Source: Frankia sp. RB7 | GTDB lineage: Bacteria; Pseudomonadota; Alphaproteobacteria; Rhizobiales; Xanthobacteraceae | NCBI GenBank assembly: GCA_030403585.1 | Contig: JAUEPE010000064.1 | Coordinates: 1-38,518 of the forward strand | Direction of reading: 5' to 3' | Length of the DNA stretch: 38,518 nt | In this document: positions 8,599 to 16,841 of the stretch, piece by piece | How positions within the stretch are numbered: position 1 is the first letter of the stretch | Layout of the letters: each line of letters starts with the position of its first letter | Translations under genes and position numbers: made by a program | Notes under the pieces: model-generated | The model's input: only the letters and a program-made list of their open reading frames with translations | Database searches by the model: none | What the model was told of the DNA's origin: nothing

Positions 8599-8733
8599 CT
8601 ACTCCGGCGTCCGCAGGCCGGCCGAGGTCAGCCATTCGCTGATGTGCGAACGCCCAAGACCGAACGGCAAGGCCTCTGCGGCCAGGCGCTCTTCCAAGGA
8701 TTGGACTTGGCCGAACCGTCGTCGCTTCTGCAT
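8599..8733 (-). CDS. Small basic protein (44 residues), short form of a rhizobial family
   Basis: Read leftward from the ATG at 8731-8733 the frame gives MQKRRRFGQVQSLEERLAAE, then ALPFGLGRSHISEWL and TSAGLRTPE, stopping at TAG 8599-8601. A GGAAAG lies 6 bases before the ATG. From memory, many Bradyrhizobium proteins of about 65 residues share both ends (KRRFKQT.SLEERLAEEA ... EWL.SPGL), joined by a Leu/Ala-rich helix of about 20 residues. This copy lacks that middle helix, so it looks like an internal-deletion form. The function of the family is unknown to me. It is the first gene of a two-gene unit with the 61-residue protein. Confidence 0.65.
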   Translation of the reverse strand: MQKRRRFGQVQSLEERLAAEALPFGLGRSHISEWLTSAGLRTPE

Positions 8734-8870
8734 CGGGAGCTTTCCAAACTCCCTGCCCGCCCGAACTATAGCCTGCGCCGCGCAGCGTTCAACCCATTGT
8801 TTTTACAATAGTATTATACTCATAAATCCGTTTTCAGGGCGCTTGGGGAACTTTAGCGAAATGAGTGAAT

Positions 8871-8885
8871 TGAGTAGTTTACTCA
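8871..8885. promoter_or_regulatory. Inverted repeat, candidate operator of the ribbon-helix-helix gene
   Basis: TGAGTA-GTT-TACTCA is a perfect 6-bp inverted repeat 34 bp before the ATG at 8920, in an AT-rich stretch (8795-8885) that contrasts with the GC-rich surroundings. Ribbon-helix-helix proteins often repress their own genes through such short symmetric sites. A role here is inferred from position. Confidence 0.45.
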
Positions 8886-8919
8886 CCCGCCACCCCAATC
8901 CACTGCAGCGAGTAGGGCC

Positions 8920-9165
8920 ATGCAGGATCTCCGCGGAGAACGTCTTCAAATCATGCTCACCCCGGAAGAGCTTTCGCTCATTGACGATTTCAGGTTTGCC
9001 CACCGCATGCCGACCCGGGCGGCAGCCATTCGGGAGTTGCTGAAACTGGGGCTCGCCGCCAAGCCGGTGCAGGCTGACGGCAGCCGCTCCAGCCATTACG
9101 GTCTGTTCGACCGTGGGCCGGATGGACACAAGCCGAGCGGCGAGGACAATCAGGAGCCGGGCTAG
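8920..9165 (+). CDS. Ribbon-helix-helix (CopG/Arc-like) DNA-binding protein
   Basis: This 81-residue protein carries an N-terminal ribbon-helix-helix fold: strand RLQIMLTPEE, helix 1 LSLIDDFRFAHRM, and helix 2 TRAAAIRELLKLGLAA. The fold dimerises and inserts the two-stranded ribbon into the DNA major groove. The C-terminal 35 residues are polar and probably disordered (SSHYGLFDRGPDGHK). No toxin gene follows directly: the next gene is 118 bp downstream and is not a recognisable toxin, so it is more likely a stand-alone regulator. An inverted repeat upstream suggests autoregulation. The closest relatives I recall are uncharacterised Bradyrhizobium proteins. Confidence 0.8.
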   Translation: MQDLRGERLQIMLTPEELSLIDDFRFAHRMPTRAAAIRELLKLGLAAKPVQADGSRSSHYGLFDRGPDGHKPSGEDNQEPG

Positions 9166-9188
9166 TCCAGCCAGGCGCGGTCATGCCG

Positions 9189-9207
9189 GGACGCTCGTTC
9201 AGCGTCC
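9189..9207. terminator. Hairpin after the ribbon-helix-helix gene
   Basis: GGACGCT-CGTTC-AGCGTCC forms a perfect 7-bp stem with a 5-base loop, 24 bp past the stop codon. There is no T-run, so it may be a weak or Rho-assisted stop or only a transcript-stabilising hairpin. Confidence 0.35.
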
Positions 9208-9283
9208 ACTCAGGCAAACGCCGTTAAGTTCGTCGCGATCGTTCGCACCTTGTATTCGCACGGCGTTTTCATATCTCATCGGC

Positions 9284-9544
9284 ATGATGCAGCTGACACT
9301 CGTCCAGGACCAGGCGATACAGGCGTTGATGGCAGGCGCCGTCGGCGCCGAGACATTCGATCGCCTCTTTGCCGGCATCCGCTTCGACAAGCTCGACGGT
9401 ACGATGCTCTACGCCTTCGCCAAGGACGAGGAGATCGCATCCGACATCGAGGACGGCTATTCGATCTATATCGCCGGTGTCGCAGCGCGTGTGTTGAAGC
9501 GGCAGGTCGATGTCGTCGTCGTGATGCCGAAGGTTCTGCAATAG
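9284..9544 (+). CDS. Small conserved-looking protein of unknown function (86 residues)
   Basis: The frame is open further upstream, but protein-like composition starts at the ATG pair at 9284/9287 (MMQLTLVQDQAIQALMAGAV). The product is acidic, has no signal peptide and no Cys, and ends in a hydrophobic strand (VDVVVVMPKVLQ). A segment GAETFDRLFAGIRFDKLDG looks like a helix plus strand. I recognise no domain. It is co-directional with the ribbon-helix-helix gene (118 bp upstream) and the GMC oxidoreductase (98 bp downstream) but not tightly linked to either. Confidence 0.6.
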   Translation: MMQLTLVQDQAIQALMAGAVGAETFDRLFAGIRFDKLDGTMLYAFAKDEEIASDIEDGYSIYIAGVAARVLKRQVDVVVVMPKVLQ

Positions 9545-9642
9545 GCCGCCCCGACAGCGCTCGCAGACCGTCCGATGCCGGCGTGACCTCGCGATAAAAC
9601 CGCGCTACCCTCTTGAGACAAGAACAAGAGGAAACGCCAATC

Positions 9643-11337
9643 GTGTACGACTTCATTATCGTGGGCGGCGGCTCGGCGGGGTCCGTGCTGGCCCACCGGC
9701 TCTCCGCGAAGAGCGCCAACAAGGTCCTGCTGTGCGAAGCCGGACAGGACACGCCACCCGGCCGCGAGCCGGCCGAAATCCGAGACAGCTATCCGGGCAC
9801 GGCCTATTTCGATCCACGCTTCCACTGGACGGAATTGAAGGTCACGACTCAGGTCGTCAGCCACAACAATCCGAACGAAGCGCGCCCGCCTTTGCGCAAA
9901 TACGAGCAGGCGCGCGTGCTCGGCGGCGGCTCCTCGATCAACGGCCAGATGGCCAACCGCGGCGCGCCGACCGATTACGACGAATGGGACACACGGGGCG
10001 CCGAGGGCTGGACGTGGAACGACGTGCTGCCGTTCTTCAAGAAGGTCGAGCGCGATCTCGATTTCGACGGCCCGTATCACGGCAAGGACGGCCGAATTCC
10101 CGTACGCCGCATTCCGCGCGAGCACTGGACTCGGCATTCCCAGGCCTTCGCCGACGCGTTCCAGCAGGCCGGCCATCAATATCTGCCGGACCAGAACGGC
10201 GAGTTCGTCGACGGCTATTTCCCGGTGACGCATTCCAACCAGGCCGAGCAGCGCGTCTCGGCCGCAATGGGCTATCTCGATCGCGACACCCGCAAGCGTT
10301 CGAACCTGGCGATCTCCACCAACACGCAGGTGAGAGAGCTGCTGTTTGAAGGCACGCAATGTATCGGCGTGAAGGCTGTGGTCGATGGACGCGAGCAGGA
10401 ATTCCGCGGACGCGAGATCATTCTCTCCAGCGGCGCGATCCATTCGCCGGCGCATCTGTTGCGCGCCGGCATCGGCCCGGTCGGTCACCTCAGGGATATG
10501 GGCATTCCGGTCCTGATGGGGCTCGCGGGCGTCGGCCAGCGCCTGATGGATCATCCCTCGATTTCGCTGTCGTCGTTCGTCCGCCGCGGCGCGCGCATGA
10601 ACGAGCATACCAGGCGGCACATGCAGCTCGGCCTGCGCTATTCGTCGGGGCTACCGGGCGTGCCGAAGGGTGACATGTTCGTCGTCCTGCTCAGCAAGTC
10701 GGCCTGGCACGCGGTCGGCGAGCAGATCGGCTCGGCGCTGACCTTCGTCAACAAGACCTATTCGGAGACCGGACAGGTCAAGCTCGCCTCGCGCGATCCG
10801 TCTGCCGAGCCGATCGTCGAATTCAATCTGCTGTCCGACCGGCGCGATCTCGAGCGCCTGATGAGCGGCTTCCGCAAGATGGCGGCCATTCAAATGAGCG
10901 ATGCCGTGAAGGCCGTGACCGACAAGCCGTTCCCGGCCGCCTATACCGACAAGGTCCGCAAGATCGGCGTGGTCAACACCAGGAACAGGGTTTTGACAAA
11001 GATCGCCGCGACCCTGATGGACGGACCGGCGGCGCTGCGCCACTATATGATCGACAATTTCGTGGTCGAAGGTTTTACCTTCGATGACGTGATCAATGAC
11101 GACGAGGCGCTCGAAGCCTTCGTACGCAAGGCCACCATCGGCGTCTGGCACGCCTCGTGCTCATGCCGCATGGGCCGGGCCGATGATCCGATGGCGGTGG
11201 TCGATGCCCAGGGCCGCGTCAAAGGCATTCAGGGCCTGCGCGTCGTCGATGCCTCTATCTTCCCGGTGGTGCCGTGCGCCAACACCAATTTCCCGGTGTT
11301 GATGTCGGCGGAGAAGATCGCCGCCGCGATGCAGTGA
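9643..11337 (+). CDS. GMC-family FAD-dependent oxidoreductase
   Basis: This 564-residue flavoprotein belongs to the glucose-methanol-choline oxidoreductases, which oxidise an alcohol group using FAD. The GTG start at 9643 follows AGAGGAAA and puts the dinucleotide-binding motif at the N-terminus (DFIIVGGGSAGSVLAHRL, then E in LLCEAG). GMC signature regions are visible at LGGGSSINGQMANRG and SSGAIHSPAHLLRAGIGP. The active-site base pair is likely His in GVWHASCSCRMG and Asn in CANTNFPVLMSAEKI. There is no signal peptide, so it is cytoplasmic. The substrate cannot be told: it resembles choline-dehydrogenase-like enzymes, but no betaine genes are nearby. A short inverted repeat (CTCTTG/CAAGAG, 9610-9630) overlaps the ribosome site. 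Confidence 0.9.
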   Translation: MYDFIIVGGGSAGSVLAHRLSAKSANKVLLCEAGQDTPPGREPAEIRDSYPGTAYFDPRFHWTELKVTTQVVSHNNPNEARPPLRKYEQARVLGGGSSINGQMANRGAPTDYDEWDTRGAEGWTWNDVLPFFKKVERDLDFDGPYHGKDGRIPVRRIPREHWTRHSQAFADAFQQAGHQYLPDQNGEFVDGYFPVTHSNQAEQRVSAAMGYLDRDTRKRSNLAISTNTQVRELLFEGTQCIGVKAVVDGREQEFRGREIILSSGAIHSPAHLLRAGIGPVGHLRDMGIPVLMGLAGVGQRLMDHPSISLSSFVRRGARMNEHTRRHMQLGLRYSSGLPGVPKGDMFVVLLSKSAWHAVGEQIGSALTFVNKTYSETGQVKLASRDPSAEPIVEFNLLSDRRDLERLMSGFRKMAAIQMSDAVKAVTDKPFPAAYTDKVRKIGVVNTRNRVLTKIAATLMDGPAALRHYMIDNFVVEGFTFDDVINDDEALEAFVRKATIGVWHASCSCRMGRADDPMAVVDAQGRVKGIQGLRVVDASIFPVVPCANTNFPVLMSAEKIAAAMQ

Positions 11338-11447
11338 TCCCGTAGCGATATCGTTGCTATGGCCGATGCGAATGGCCGCTTCAGGTCAGCAGCGGTCCCA
11401 CAGACATCGATCGCGAAGTTTTCAAATGGCAGTTAGGTGCCGTGCTC

Positions 11448-11463
11448 TGTGACTCCAGTCACA
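11448..11463. promoter_or_regulatory. Crp-type binding site
   Basis: TGTGA-CTCCAG-TCACA is a perfect match to the Crp/Fnr-superfamily consensus TGTGA-N6-TCACA and is a 7-bp perfect palindrome overall. It lies 64 bp before the caspase-like gene. Its centre (11455.5) would be at about -41.5 if transcription starts near 11497, the class II activator position. Confidence 0.6.
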
Positions 11464-11484
11464 GTATGCAGTTGCGCTTGGCTC

Positions 11485-11490
11485 TAATAT
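11485..11490 (+). promoter_or_regulatory. Candidate -10 box of the caspase-like gene
   Basis: TAATAT sits about 22 bp past the Crp-type palindrome, and no good -35 hexamer is present at the right spacing, as expected for an activator-dependent promoter. The start point near 11497 would leave a leader of about 30 bases before the ATG at 11527. Confidence 0.4.
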
Positions 11491-11526
11491 GGCTACCCTG
11501 ATCACGCAGCGTAATTTGGGGCTAAA

Positions 11527-13356
11527 ATGCGCGCGCTTCGGCTATTTGGTTTGATCATTTTTGCGGTCTGGCTCGGGTCCGGATTGGCCTACGCCGAGCG
11601 GCGCGTGGCTCTCATAATCGGCAATTCCGCTTATAAAAGCGTGCCCCGACTAACCAATCCGGCGAACGATGCCACCGCGGTCGGCGACATGTTCAAGAAG
11701 GTGGGTTTCGACAATGTCGATGTCAGGCTCGACCTCAACGCCGCCGACATGCGCAAGTCATTGCGCGAGTTCGCGGGTCGGACTCGCGATGCCGACGTTG
11801 CCGTTATTTACTATGCCGGGCACGGCATGGAACTCGACGGGACGAACTACCTGATACCCACCGATGCGATACTGGAAACTGATGGCGACGTGCTCGACGA
11901 GACGGTCGCGCTCGATCGGGCGCTCTTTACGGTGGAGCCCGCCAAGCAGCTTCGCCTTGTGATTCTGGACGCGTGCCGAGACAATCCTTTCTCAAGGACG
12001 TTGAAACGTACGGTGGCCTCGCGGGCGATCGGGCGCGGGCTTGCCAAGGTCGAGCCGACCGGCCCGAACACCATGATTGCCTTCGCGGCCAAGGCGGGGT
12101 CGACCGCGTCGGATGGCGACGCCAAAAACAGCCCATTCGCTGCAGCTCTTGTCGAGCGCCTGCCAACGCCAGGGCTCGACCTGGGCAAAGCCTTTCGATT
12201 CGTCCGCGACGATGTCCTCAAAGCCACCGGCTACAAGCAGGAGCCTTATGTGTACGGCTCGCTTGGAGGCGACGATGTGGCGCTCGTCCCTGCTAAACCG
12301 GTGGCCGCGACAGGCCCGCAAGCCAATTCGCAGGATAGCGTGCGCCGGGACTATGAGCTGGCGCTCCAGGCTGGAAACCGAGACGCATGGGAAGCATTCC
12401 TCCACGCTTATCCCGACGGATTCTATGCGGGCCTGGCCCGCGCACAACTGAAGAACGTTGCAGCCGAGGAGGCGCGCGCAGCCGCCGCCGCGAAGGCACG
12501 CCAAGCCGAGGACGAAAAGGCACGGCTCGCAGCAGAGCGTGCGAACAAGGCCGAGCAGGAGAAGGCGGCCGCCGCCGCCAAAGCCGCCGAGAAGGCCCGC
12601 CTTGCCGCCGAAAAGGCCAAACAGATCGAGGAGGCCAAGGCGGCCGCAGCCGAGCAGCGCCGCAAGGAAGCCGAAGCCGCAGTGGCGAAGGCGCTGGCCG
12701 ACAAGCAAGCCGCCGAGAAGGCGCTCGCCGACAAGCTGGCCAGCGAAAAGGCGGCAGCCGAGAAGCAGCAAGCTGCCGACAGCACACAGAAGGTCGCGGC
12801 CGTTGCGCCGACCTCATCGCAATCCACCCTATCCCCCGAAGAGACAGCAAAGCTGGTTCAATCCGAGCTGCGCCGCGTCGGCTGTCTGGCGACTGCTGCC
12901 GATGGCGAATGGAATGCGTCATCGCAACGCTCGCTGACGCTGTTCAACAAATATGCGGGAACGAAGTTCGATGCCAAGCTGGCGACCTTCGAGGCGCTAG
13001 ACGCCATCAAGGTCAAGCCGGGCCGGGTCTGCCCGCTGGTGTGCGATCACGGCCTCAAAGCCGATGGCGACGCTTGCGTCAAGATCGCCTGCCGCGCAGG
13101 TTTCCGCGTCAATAACGACAATGAATGCGAGAAGGTACAGGACAAGAAGCCGGTCTCGACCCGCGAGGACGCCAAAAAACGAGACTCGGAGCGGAAGCAG
13201 GTCGAAGCTGCACCGACGAAGCCGTCTGCATCCGGTCAAATGTTTTGTAACAATGCGGGCTGTCGGCCGGTAAGACCCGGCTGTCGAATCGGAACCCAAA
13301 AGTTTGGCTCCCAAATCTCCATGGTAGGAGGGGGGCAAGCAGAAGTGTGCGACTGA
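11527..13356 (+). CDS. Exported caspase-like (peptidase C14) protein with coiled coil
   Basis: This 609-residue protein has a signal peptide (1-23, ending AYA), so the caspase fold would act in the periplasm. The p20-like domain (about 25-255) opens with RRVALIIGNSAYKSVPRLTNP and keeps both catalytic residues: His99 in YYAGHGMELDG and Cys150 in VILDACRDNPF. Residues about 310-415 form a highly charged Ala/Lys/Glu coiled coil. A helical segment with a peptidoglycan-binding-like LVQSELRRVGCLATAADGEW follows, and then a Cys-rich region (CPLVCDHG, DACVKIACRAGF, FCNNAGCRPVRPGC). It belongs to the bacterial orthocaspase/metacaspase-like group, whose members usually cut after Arg or Lys. Substrate and role are unknown. 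It appears monocistronic behind a Crp-type site. Confidence 0.9.
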   Translation: MRALRLFGLIIFAVWLGSGLAYAERRVALIIGNSAYKSVPRLTNPANDATAVGDMFKKVGFDNVDVRLDLNAADMRKSLREFAGRTRDADVAVIYYAGHGMELDGTNYLIPTDAILETDGDVLDETVALDRALFTVEPAKQLRLVILDACRDNPFSRTLKRTVASRAIGRGLAKVEPTGPNTMIAFAAKAGSTASDGDAKNSPFAAALVERLPTPGLDLGKAFRFVRDDVLKATGYKQEPYVYGSLGGDDVALVPAKPVAATGPQANSQDSVRRDYELALQAGNRDAWEAFLHAYPDGFYAGLARAQLKNVAAEEARAAAAAKARQAEDEKARLAAERANKAEQEKAAAAAKAAEKARLAAEKAKQIEEAKAAAAEQRRKEAEAAVAKALADKQAAEKALADKLASEKAAAEKQQAADSTQKVAAVAPTSSQSTLSPEETAKLVQSELRRVGCLATAADGEWNASSQRSLTLFNKYAGTKFDAKLATFEALDAIKVKPGRVCPLVCDHGLKADGDACVKIACRAGFRVNNDNECEKVQDKKPVSTREDAKKRDSERKQVEAAPTKPSASGQMFCNNAGCRPVRPGCRIGTQKFGSQISMVGGGQAEVCD

Positions 13357-13435
13357 GCGGCGGCTGCGGAAGCTTTATAGCGTCGAGCCCGGCATGATGC
13401 GTCTCAGGTCACAACCGAGCGTCGCCATAGTTCTG

Positions 13436-13684
13436 TCAGAGCATCAAACGATAACGAACGCGCCATACTGATACTGGCCGGTGATGATTGCGACGCGCGT
13501 ATTCGTGCACAACGGGCGCGTTGGCATAGGCTTGGGTGAACCGCACCCCCTCGGATGCAAGGCGATCCAGTGCTGGCGTCGTGTAGTCGGTCTGCCCGCA
13601 GCATGAAAGGTCAGCATAACCGCAATCGTCCACGACAATGAATAAGATGTTCGGGCGTGAGTCGGTTGTCATGTCGGTTGTCAT
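13436..13684 (-). pseudogene. Sulfatase N-terminal remnant, frameshifted
   Basis: The frame from the ATG at 13682-13684 encodes the classic sulfatase beginning RPNILFIVVDDCGYADLSC and then TPALDRLASEGVRFTQAYA. The two Asp of VVDDCGYAD would bind the metal in an intact enzyme. One extra base near 13510-13514 moves the sequence into another frame, which continues CTNTRVAIITGQYQYG. This corresponds to the sulfatase signature (C/S)-x-(P/A)-(S/T)-R....TG carrying the formylglycine residue. Both frames then stop by 13436, so only about 80 of the usual 450-550 residues remain. It is non-functional unless the sequence is in error, and truncation would persist even then. Confidence 0.8.
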
Positions 13685-13792
13685 GGGTTGCAAGCACTTC
13701 TGGCCAGGCGGCTCCCGCGCAACTCTGCGCATCAAACAAAGGGTTCGGAGGTCTGGTTAGTCAAACCAGCGTCGAGAACAAGAGCACTTCAA

Positions 13793-14242
13793 TCAGTCAC
13801 CGAGAAACTTACGGAAAAACACGCGCTGATAACCGTTCTGCTCGCGACGCTCTGTTTCTACCCATCCGAGAGCAGGATACATCGCCAGATTTTCCGACAT
13901 CTTCTCGTGTGTGTATAAGGTTATCTCGCGGTGGCCGCGACGGCCTGCCTCTTGTTCGGCAAAATTCAACAATTCGCGTCCAATACCGCGACCATGATGG
14001 CTTGGGTCAACGGCGACGTTATCCAAGAGAAGGTGGTCCGTTTGCTCGATGAGGATCAACACCCCTGCGATCTGATCGCTCGTTTCCGCCACCCAGGCGG
14101 CACGGTTGCGGATGTGCGCGGAATAGTCGTCCAGCATAGGTCCCGGAGGTTTTCCGATCCTCTCGATGTAGACGCGATATGCATCCGACACGATGCGTTC
14201 GATTGCAGGCAGATCAGCGAAGTTCGCTCGACGAATTATCAC
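13793..14242 (-). CDS. GNAT-family N-acetyltransferase
   Basis: This 149-residue protein has the complete GNAT fold, transferring acetyl from acetyl-CoA to an amine. It starts at a GTG (14240-14242) preceded by AGGACA. The N-terminal strand and helix are IIRRANFADLPAIERIVSDA. Strand 4 leads into the acetyl-CoA pyrophosphate loop, DNVAVDPSHHGRGIGRELLN (motif R-G-x-G-R). The C-terminal part is EITLYTHEKMSENLAMYPALGW. The acceptor cannot be deduced. Similar rhizobial proteins are annotated only as GNAT acetyltransferases. It is co-directional with the sulfatase remnant downstream but separated by about 110 bp. Confidence 0.88.
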   Translation of the reverse strand: MIIRRANFADLPAIERIVSDAYRVYIERIGKPPGPMLDDYSAHIRNRAAWVAETSDQIAGVLILIEQTDHLLLDNVAVDPSHHGRGIGRELLNFAEQEAGRRGHREITLYTHEKMSENLAMYPALGWVETERREQNGYQRVFFRKFLGD

Positions 14243-14479
14243 GGGCTGTCCTGATCGGGATCACACGGAGAAAACAGATTCTCGTAGCCTCCAAGCAGTT
14301 TGGACCGCGTTCGACGACGCGAACAAGCCGTTTTCGAACTCCGAACAAGTCATTGATCTTGTTGATCGCGCGAGTGCACAATTGCTCGATCCGAAACAGC
14401 CGCAACAGTGATTTGTGGCCACCGTCGATTGGGCGGGCGGCTTCGGTTCGGCGGCGATGCAGTGATTTCGGCGACGGTT

Positions 14480-14582
14480 TCGTAGGGTGGGCAGAGGCGC
14501 GCTCTTTGCGCGCCGTGCCCACCATGCGTCAGCGTTCCTGGTGAGAATGGTGGGCACGCTGCGCTTTGCCCACCTTACGAAA
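14480..14582. repeat. Dispersed inverted repeat of the GGTGGGCA...TGCCCACC type
   Basis: The ends are inverted copies (tcgtagggtgggca and tgcccaccttacga), and two internal arms, cgtgcccacca and tggtgggcacg, face each other around ccatgcgtcagc. I know this sequence type as abundant between genes in Bradyrhizobium. It fills the end of the 347-bp gap 14243-14589. The rest of that gap (14243-14479) holds no gene I can support. Confidence 0.75.
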
Positions 14583-14589
14583 CCTCGGG

Positions 14590-16689
14590 CTACGCCGCCC
14601 TGAGATCGCCGACGAAGCGGTCGACGTCGCGCTTGAGATCGTCCGACAGGCGCGCCAGCATCTTGGCGGAATCCAGCACTTCGCCGGCGGCTGCACCCGT
14701 TTGGCCTGCGGCTTGCGACACGCCGGAGATGTGCCGTGAGACTTCGTTGGTGCCTTGCGAGGCCTGCTGCACGTTGCGCGCGATCTCGCGTGTCGCCGCG
14801 CCCTGTTCCTCGACGGCGGCCGCGATCGCAGCCGCGATCTCGTTGACGCGCTGGATGGTGGTGCCGATCGACTGGATCGCGGTCACCGACGACTTGGTCG
14901 CGCCCTGGATCGCGGCGACCTGGCCGGTGATTTCTTCTGTCGCCTTCGCGGTTTGGGTCGCGAGGTTCTTCACCTCCGATGCGACCACCGCAAAGCCGCG
15001 GCCGGCTTCACCGGCGCGCGCGGCCTCGATGGTGGCGTTGAGCGCGAGCAGATTGGTCTGCTCCGCAATGCCCGTGATCAGCGCGACGACGTCGCCGATG
15101 CGCTGGGCGGCATCGGCCAGCGCCTGCACCTCGGCATTGGTACGATCGGCTTCGCTGGCGGCGGCGCCCGCAATGCTGGAGGATTCCGCGACCTGACGAC
15201 TGATCTCAGAGATCGAGGCCGAGAGCTCTTCCGTGGCCGCCGCGACCGTCTGAACGTTGGAGGAGGCATCGCCCGACAGGCTCGCGACCGAGGCCGCCTT
15301 GGACGAACCCTGCTCGGCAGTCGACGACATCGACTGCGCGGTGGCGTTGAGCTCGCCGGAGGCCGAGGCCAGCGTGTGCAGCGATTCCGTGACGGTCTTC
15401 TCGAACTGCTCGATCAGCCCGTCAACGGCAGACTGGCGCCGCTCTTTCCGACCCTGCTCTGCCGCCTGCTCGTCGGCGAGACGGTCGCCGGTCATCATGT
15501 TTTCCTTGAACACGGACACCGCTCGCGACATTTCGCCGATCTCGTCACCGCGCTCGATGCCCGCGAGCTCGATCGCATAGTCGCGCTCGGCGAGCGAACG
15601 CATCGCCTGCGTCAGCTTGCGGATCGGCGCGCTGACGCGGCGATTGACGAGGATGAAGCCGAAAGCCGTGATGGCGAGCGCGACCAGCATCATCCCGCCA
15701 TTGAGCGCGAGGCTCCATGTCGCCGATGTCATCTGCTGACCGGCGCGCGAGACCATTTCGGCGAGCGCGACCTGGCCGGCCTCGACGCTGTAGTTGAGGA
15801 TCGCGGTGTTGAGCTTGGAGAGATCCTCGACCTTGATGTCGATGATCTGGTTGTTGCTCAGCGCCTTGATGAAGCCCTGCTGGCGCTCGGTCATGGCGGC
15901 AGCCTCGCCCTGCTTCGAGCGCGCGATCACGTCAGTGAGGCTCGCCGGCGCATCAGGGCGCGAGGCGACGTCCAGCACCTGGCTCCAGGCCTGCTTGGCA
16001 CGGCCGGTATCCTCGGCAGCGCCGACCATGTCGGCGGCGCTCCAGGGCTTGCCGGCCGCAGCCGCGGCTTCCAGACGGATGGCGACGGAGCCACCGTTTG
16101 CACGCGCGGACCAAGCCGACTGCTTGATGCCCAGGAGATGATCGACCACGGGATCGGTGAGCTTGAGCGCGTTCTCGATCTCGCCAGTCAGCGCCAGAAT
16201 GGCATCGAGATAATCCTGCGCGCCCTTGCGGAATTCGTCGCCAACCTTGGCGTCACGCGTGGTCTTCGGCTGATGGATGGCGCCTTCCGCCTTGGTTCGC
16301 AACGGCACGAGTGCGTCGTGGATCGCGACCAGCTTGCTGGTGCCGGCGGCAAGCCGGGAATCGCTCACGCCCGCGAGGCGCTCGAGCACATTCTTGTAGG
16401 CGGCTTCCGACACGGCCCGGTTGGTGGCGATACGGTCGTCGGCATTGGAATTGGCCGGCGCGTCCGCGACCAGCGCCGACAGGAAGGTGCCGCGCTCCAG
16501 CCGGAAACCGAGCAGGGTCGCGAACAACTGCTGGTCGGTGCTGGCGAAGCGCTCGACCTTCTGCGCCGCGCTGTTGCGCTCGATGGCGCCAAACAACCCG
16601 ATCGAGAGCTGCCCGACCAGGAACAGGCCGAGGACTCCGATGATGGCACCGAGAACCGAACGAATGGAAGGATTGCCGAACAATGCCAT
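14590..16689 (-). CDS. Methyl-accepting chemotaxis receptor
   Basis: This 699-residue transmembrane chemoreceptor senses a periplasmic signal and controls the CheA kinase. It has membrane segments at about 11-33 and 327-349. Between them is a helical periplasmic domain of about 290 residues, longer than the usual four-helix bundle and possibly a helical-bimodular type. HAMP spans about 350-402 (NRRVSAPIRKLTQAMRSLAE). The cytoplasmic hairpin tip, which contacts CheA/CheW, is well conserved at about 541-577 (IAEQTNLLALNATIEAARAG, GRGFAVVASEVKNLA). There is no C-terminal NWETF-type tether for CheR. It is a solitary receptor, about 20 kb from the che genes at the right edge. Confidence 0.93.
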   Translation of the reverse strand: MALFGNPSIRSVLGAIIGVLGLFLVGQLSIGLFGAIERNSAAQKVERFASTDQQLFATLLGFRLERGTFLSALVADAPANSNADDRIATNRAVSEAAYKNVLERLAGVSDSRLAAGTSKLVAIHDALVPLRTKAEGAIHQPKTTRDAKVGDEFRKGAQDYLDAILALTGEIENALKLTDPVVDHLLGIKQSAWSARANGGSVAIRLEAAAAAGKPWSAADMVGAAEDTGRAKQAWSQVLDVASRPDAPASLTDVIARSKQGEAAAMTERQQGFIKALSNNQIIDIKVEDLSKLNTAILNYSVEAGQVALAEMVSRAGQQMTSATWSLALNGGMMLVALAITAFGFILVNRRVSAPIRKLTQAMRSLAERDYAIELAGIERGDEIGEMSRAVSVFKENMMTGDRLADEQAAEQGRKERRQSAVDGLIEQFEKTVTESLHTLASASGELNATAQSMSSTAEQGSSKAASVASLSGDASSNVQTVAAATEELSASISEISRQVAESSSIAGAAASEADRTNAEVQALADAAQRIGDVVALITGIAEQTNLLALNATIEAARAGEAGRGFAVVASEVKNLATQTAKATEEITGQVAAIQGATKSSVTAIQSIGTTIQRVNEIAAAIAAAVEEQGAATREIARNVQQASQGTNEVSRHISGVSQAAGQTGAAAGEVLDSAKMLARLSDDLKRDVDRFVGDLRAA

Positions 16690-16841
16690 GGGGAGCGCCG
16701 GATCTCTGAATCAGAAAAAGACGCAGAAAAATACCGGCCTGCCCCTAAGATTTGGTTCACCACATGCGCTCTGGCCCGCAGCCACGCGCGGACCAGGCTC
16801 AATTTGTCGCTTGGGAGGGTAGATGCCTCAGGCCGCGCGGC

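Noticed and set aside
8920..9544. Toxin-antitoxin pair formed by the ribbon-helix-helix gene and the following 86-residue gene
   Set aside because: The genes are 118 bp apart with a hairpin between them, and the second shows no toxin motif (RelE, PIN, Fic or MazF type).
14193..14411. 72-residue plus-strand frame ending SAQLLDPKQPQQ
   Set aside because: The second half looks protein-like, but its only start lies inside the opposite-strand acetyltransferase gene and there is no ribosome site; not enough support.
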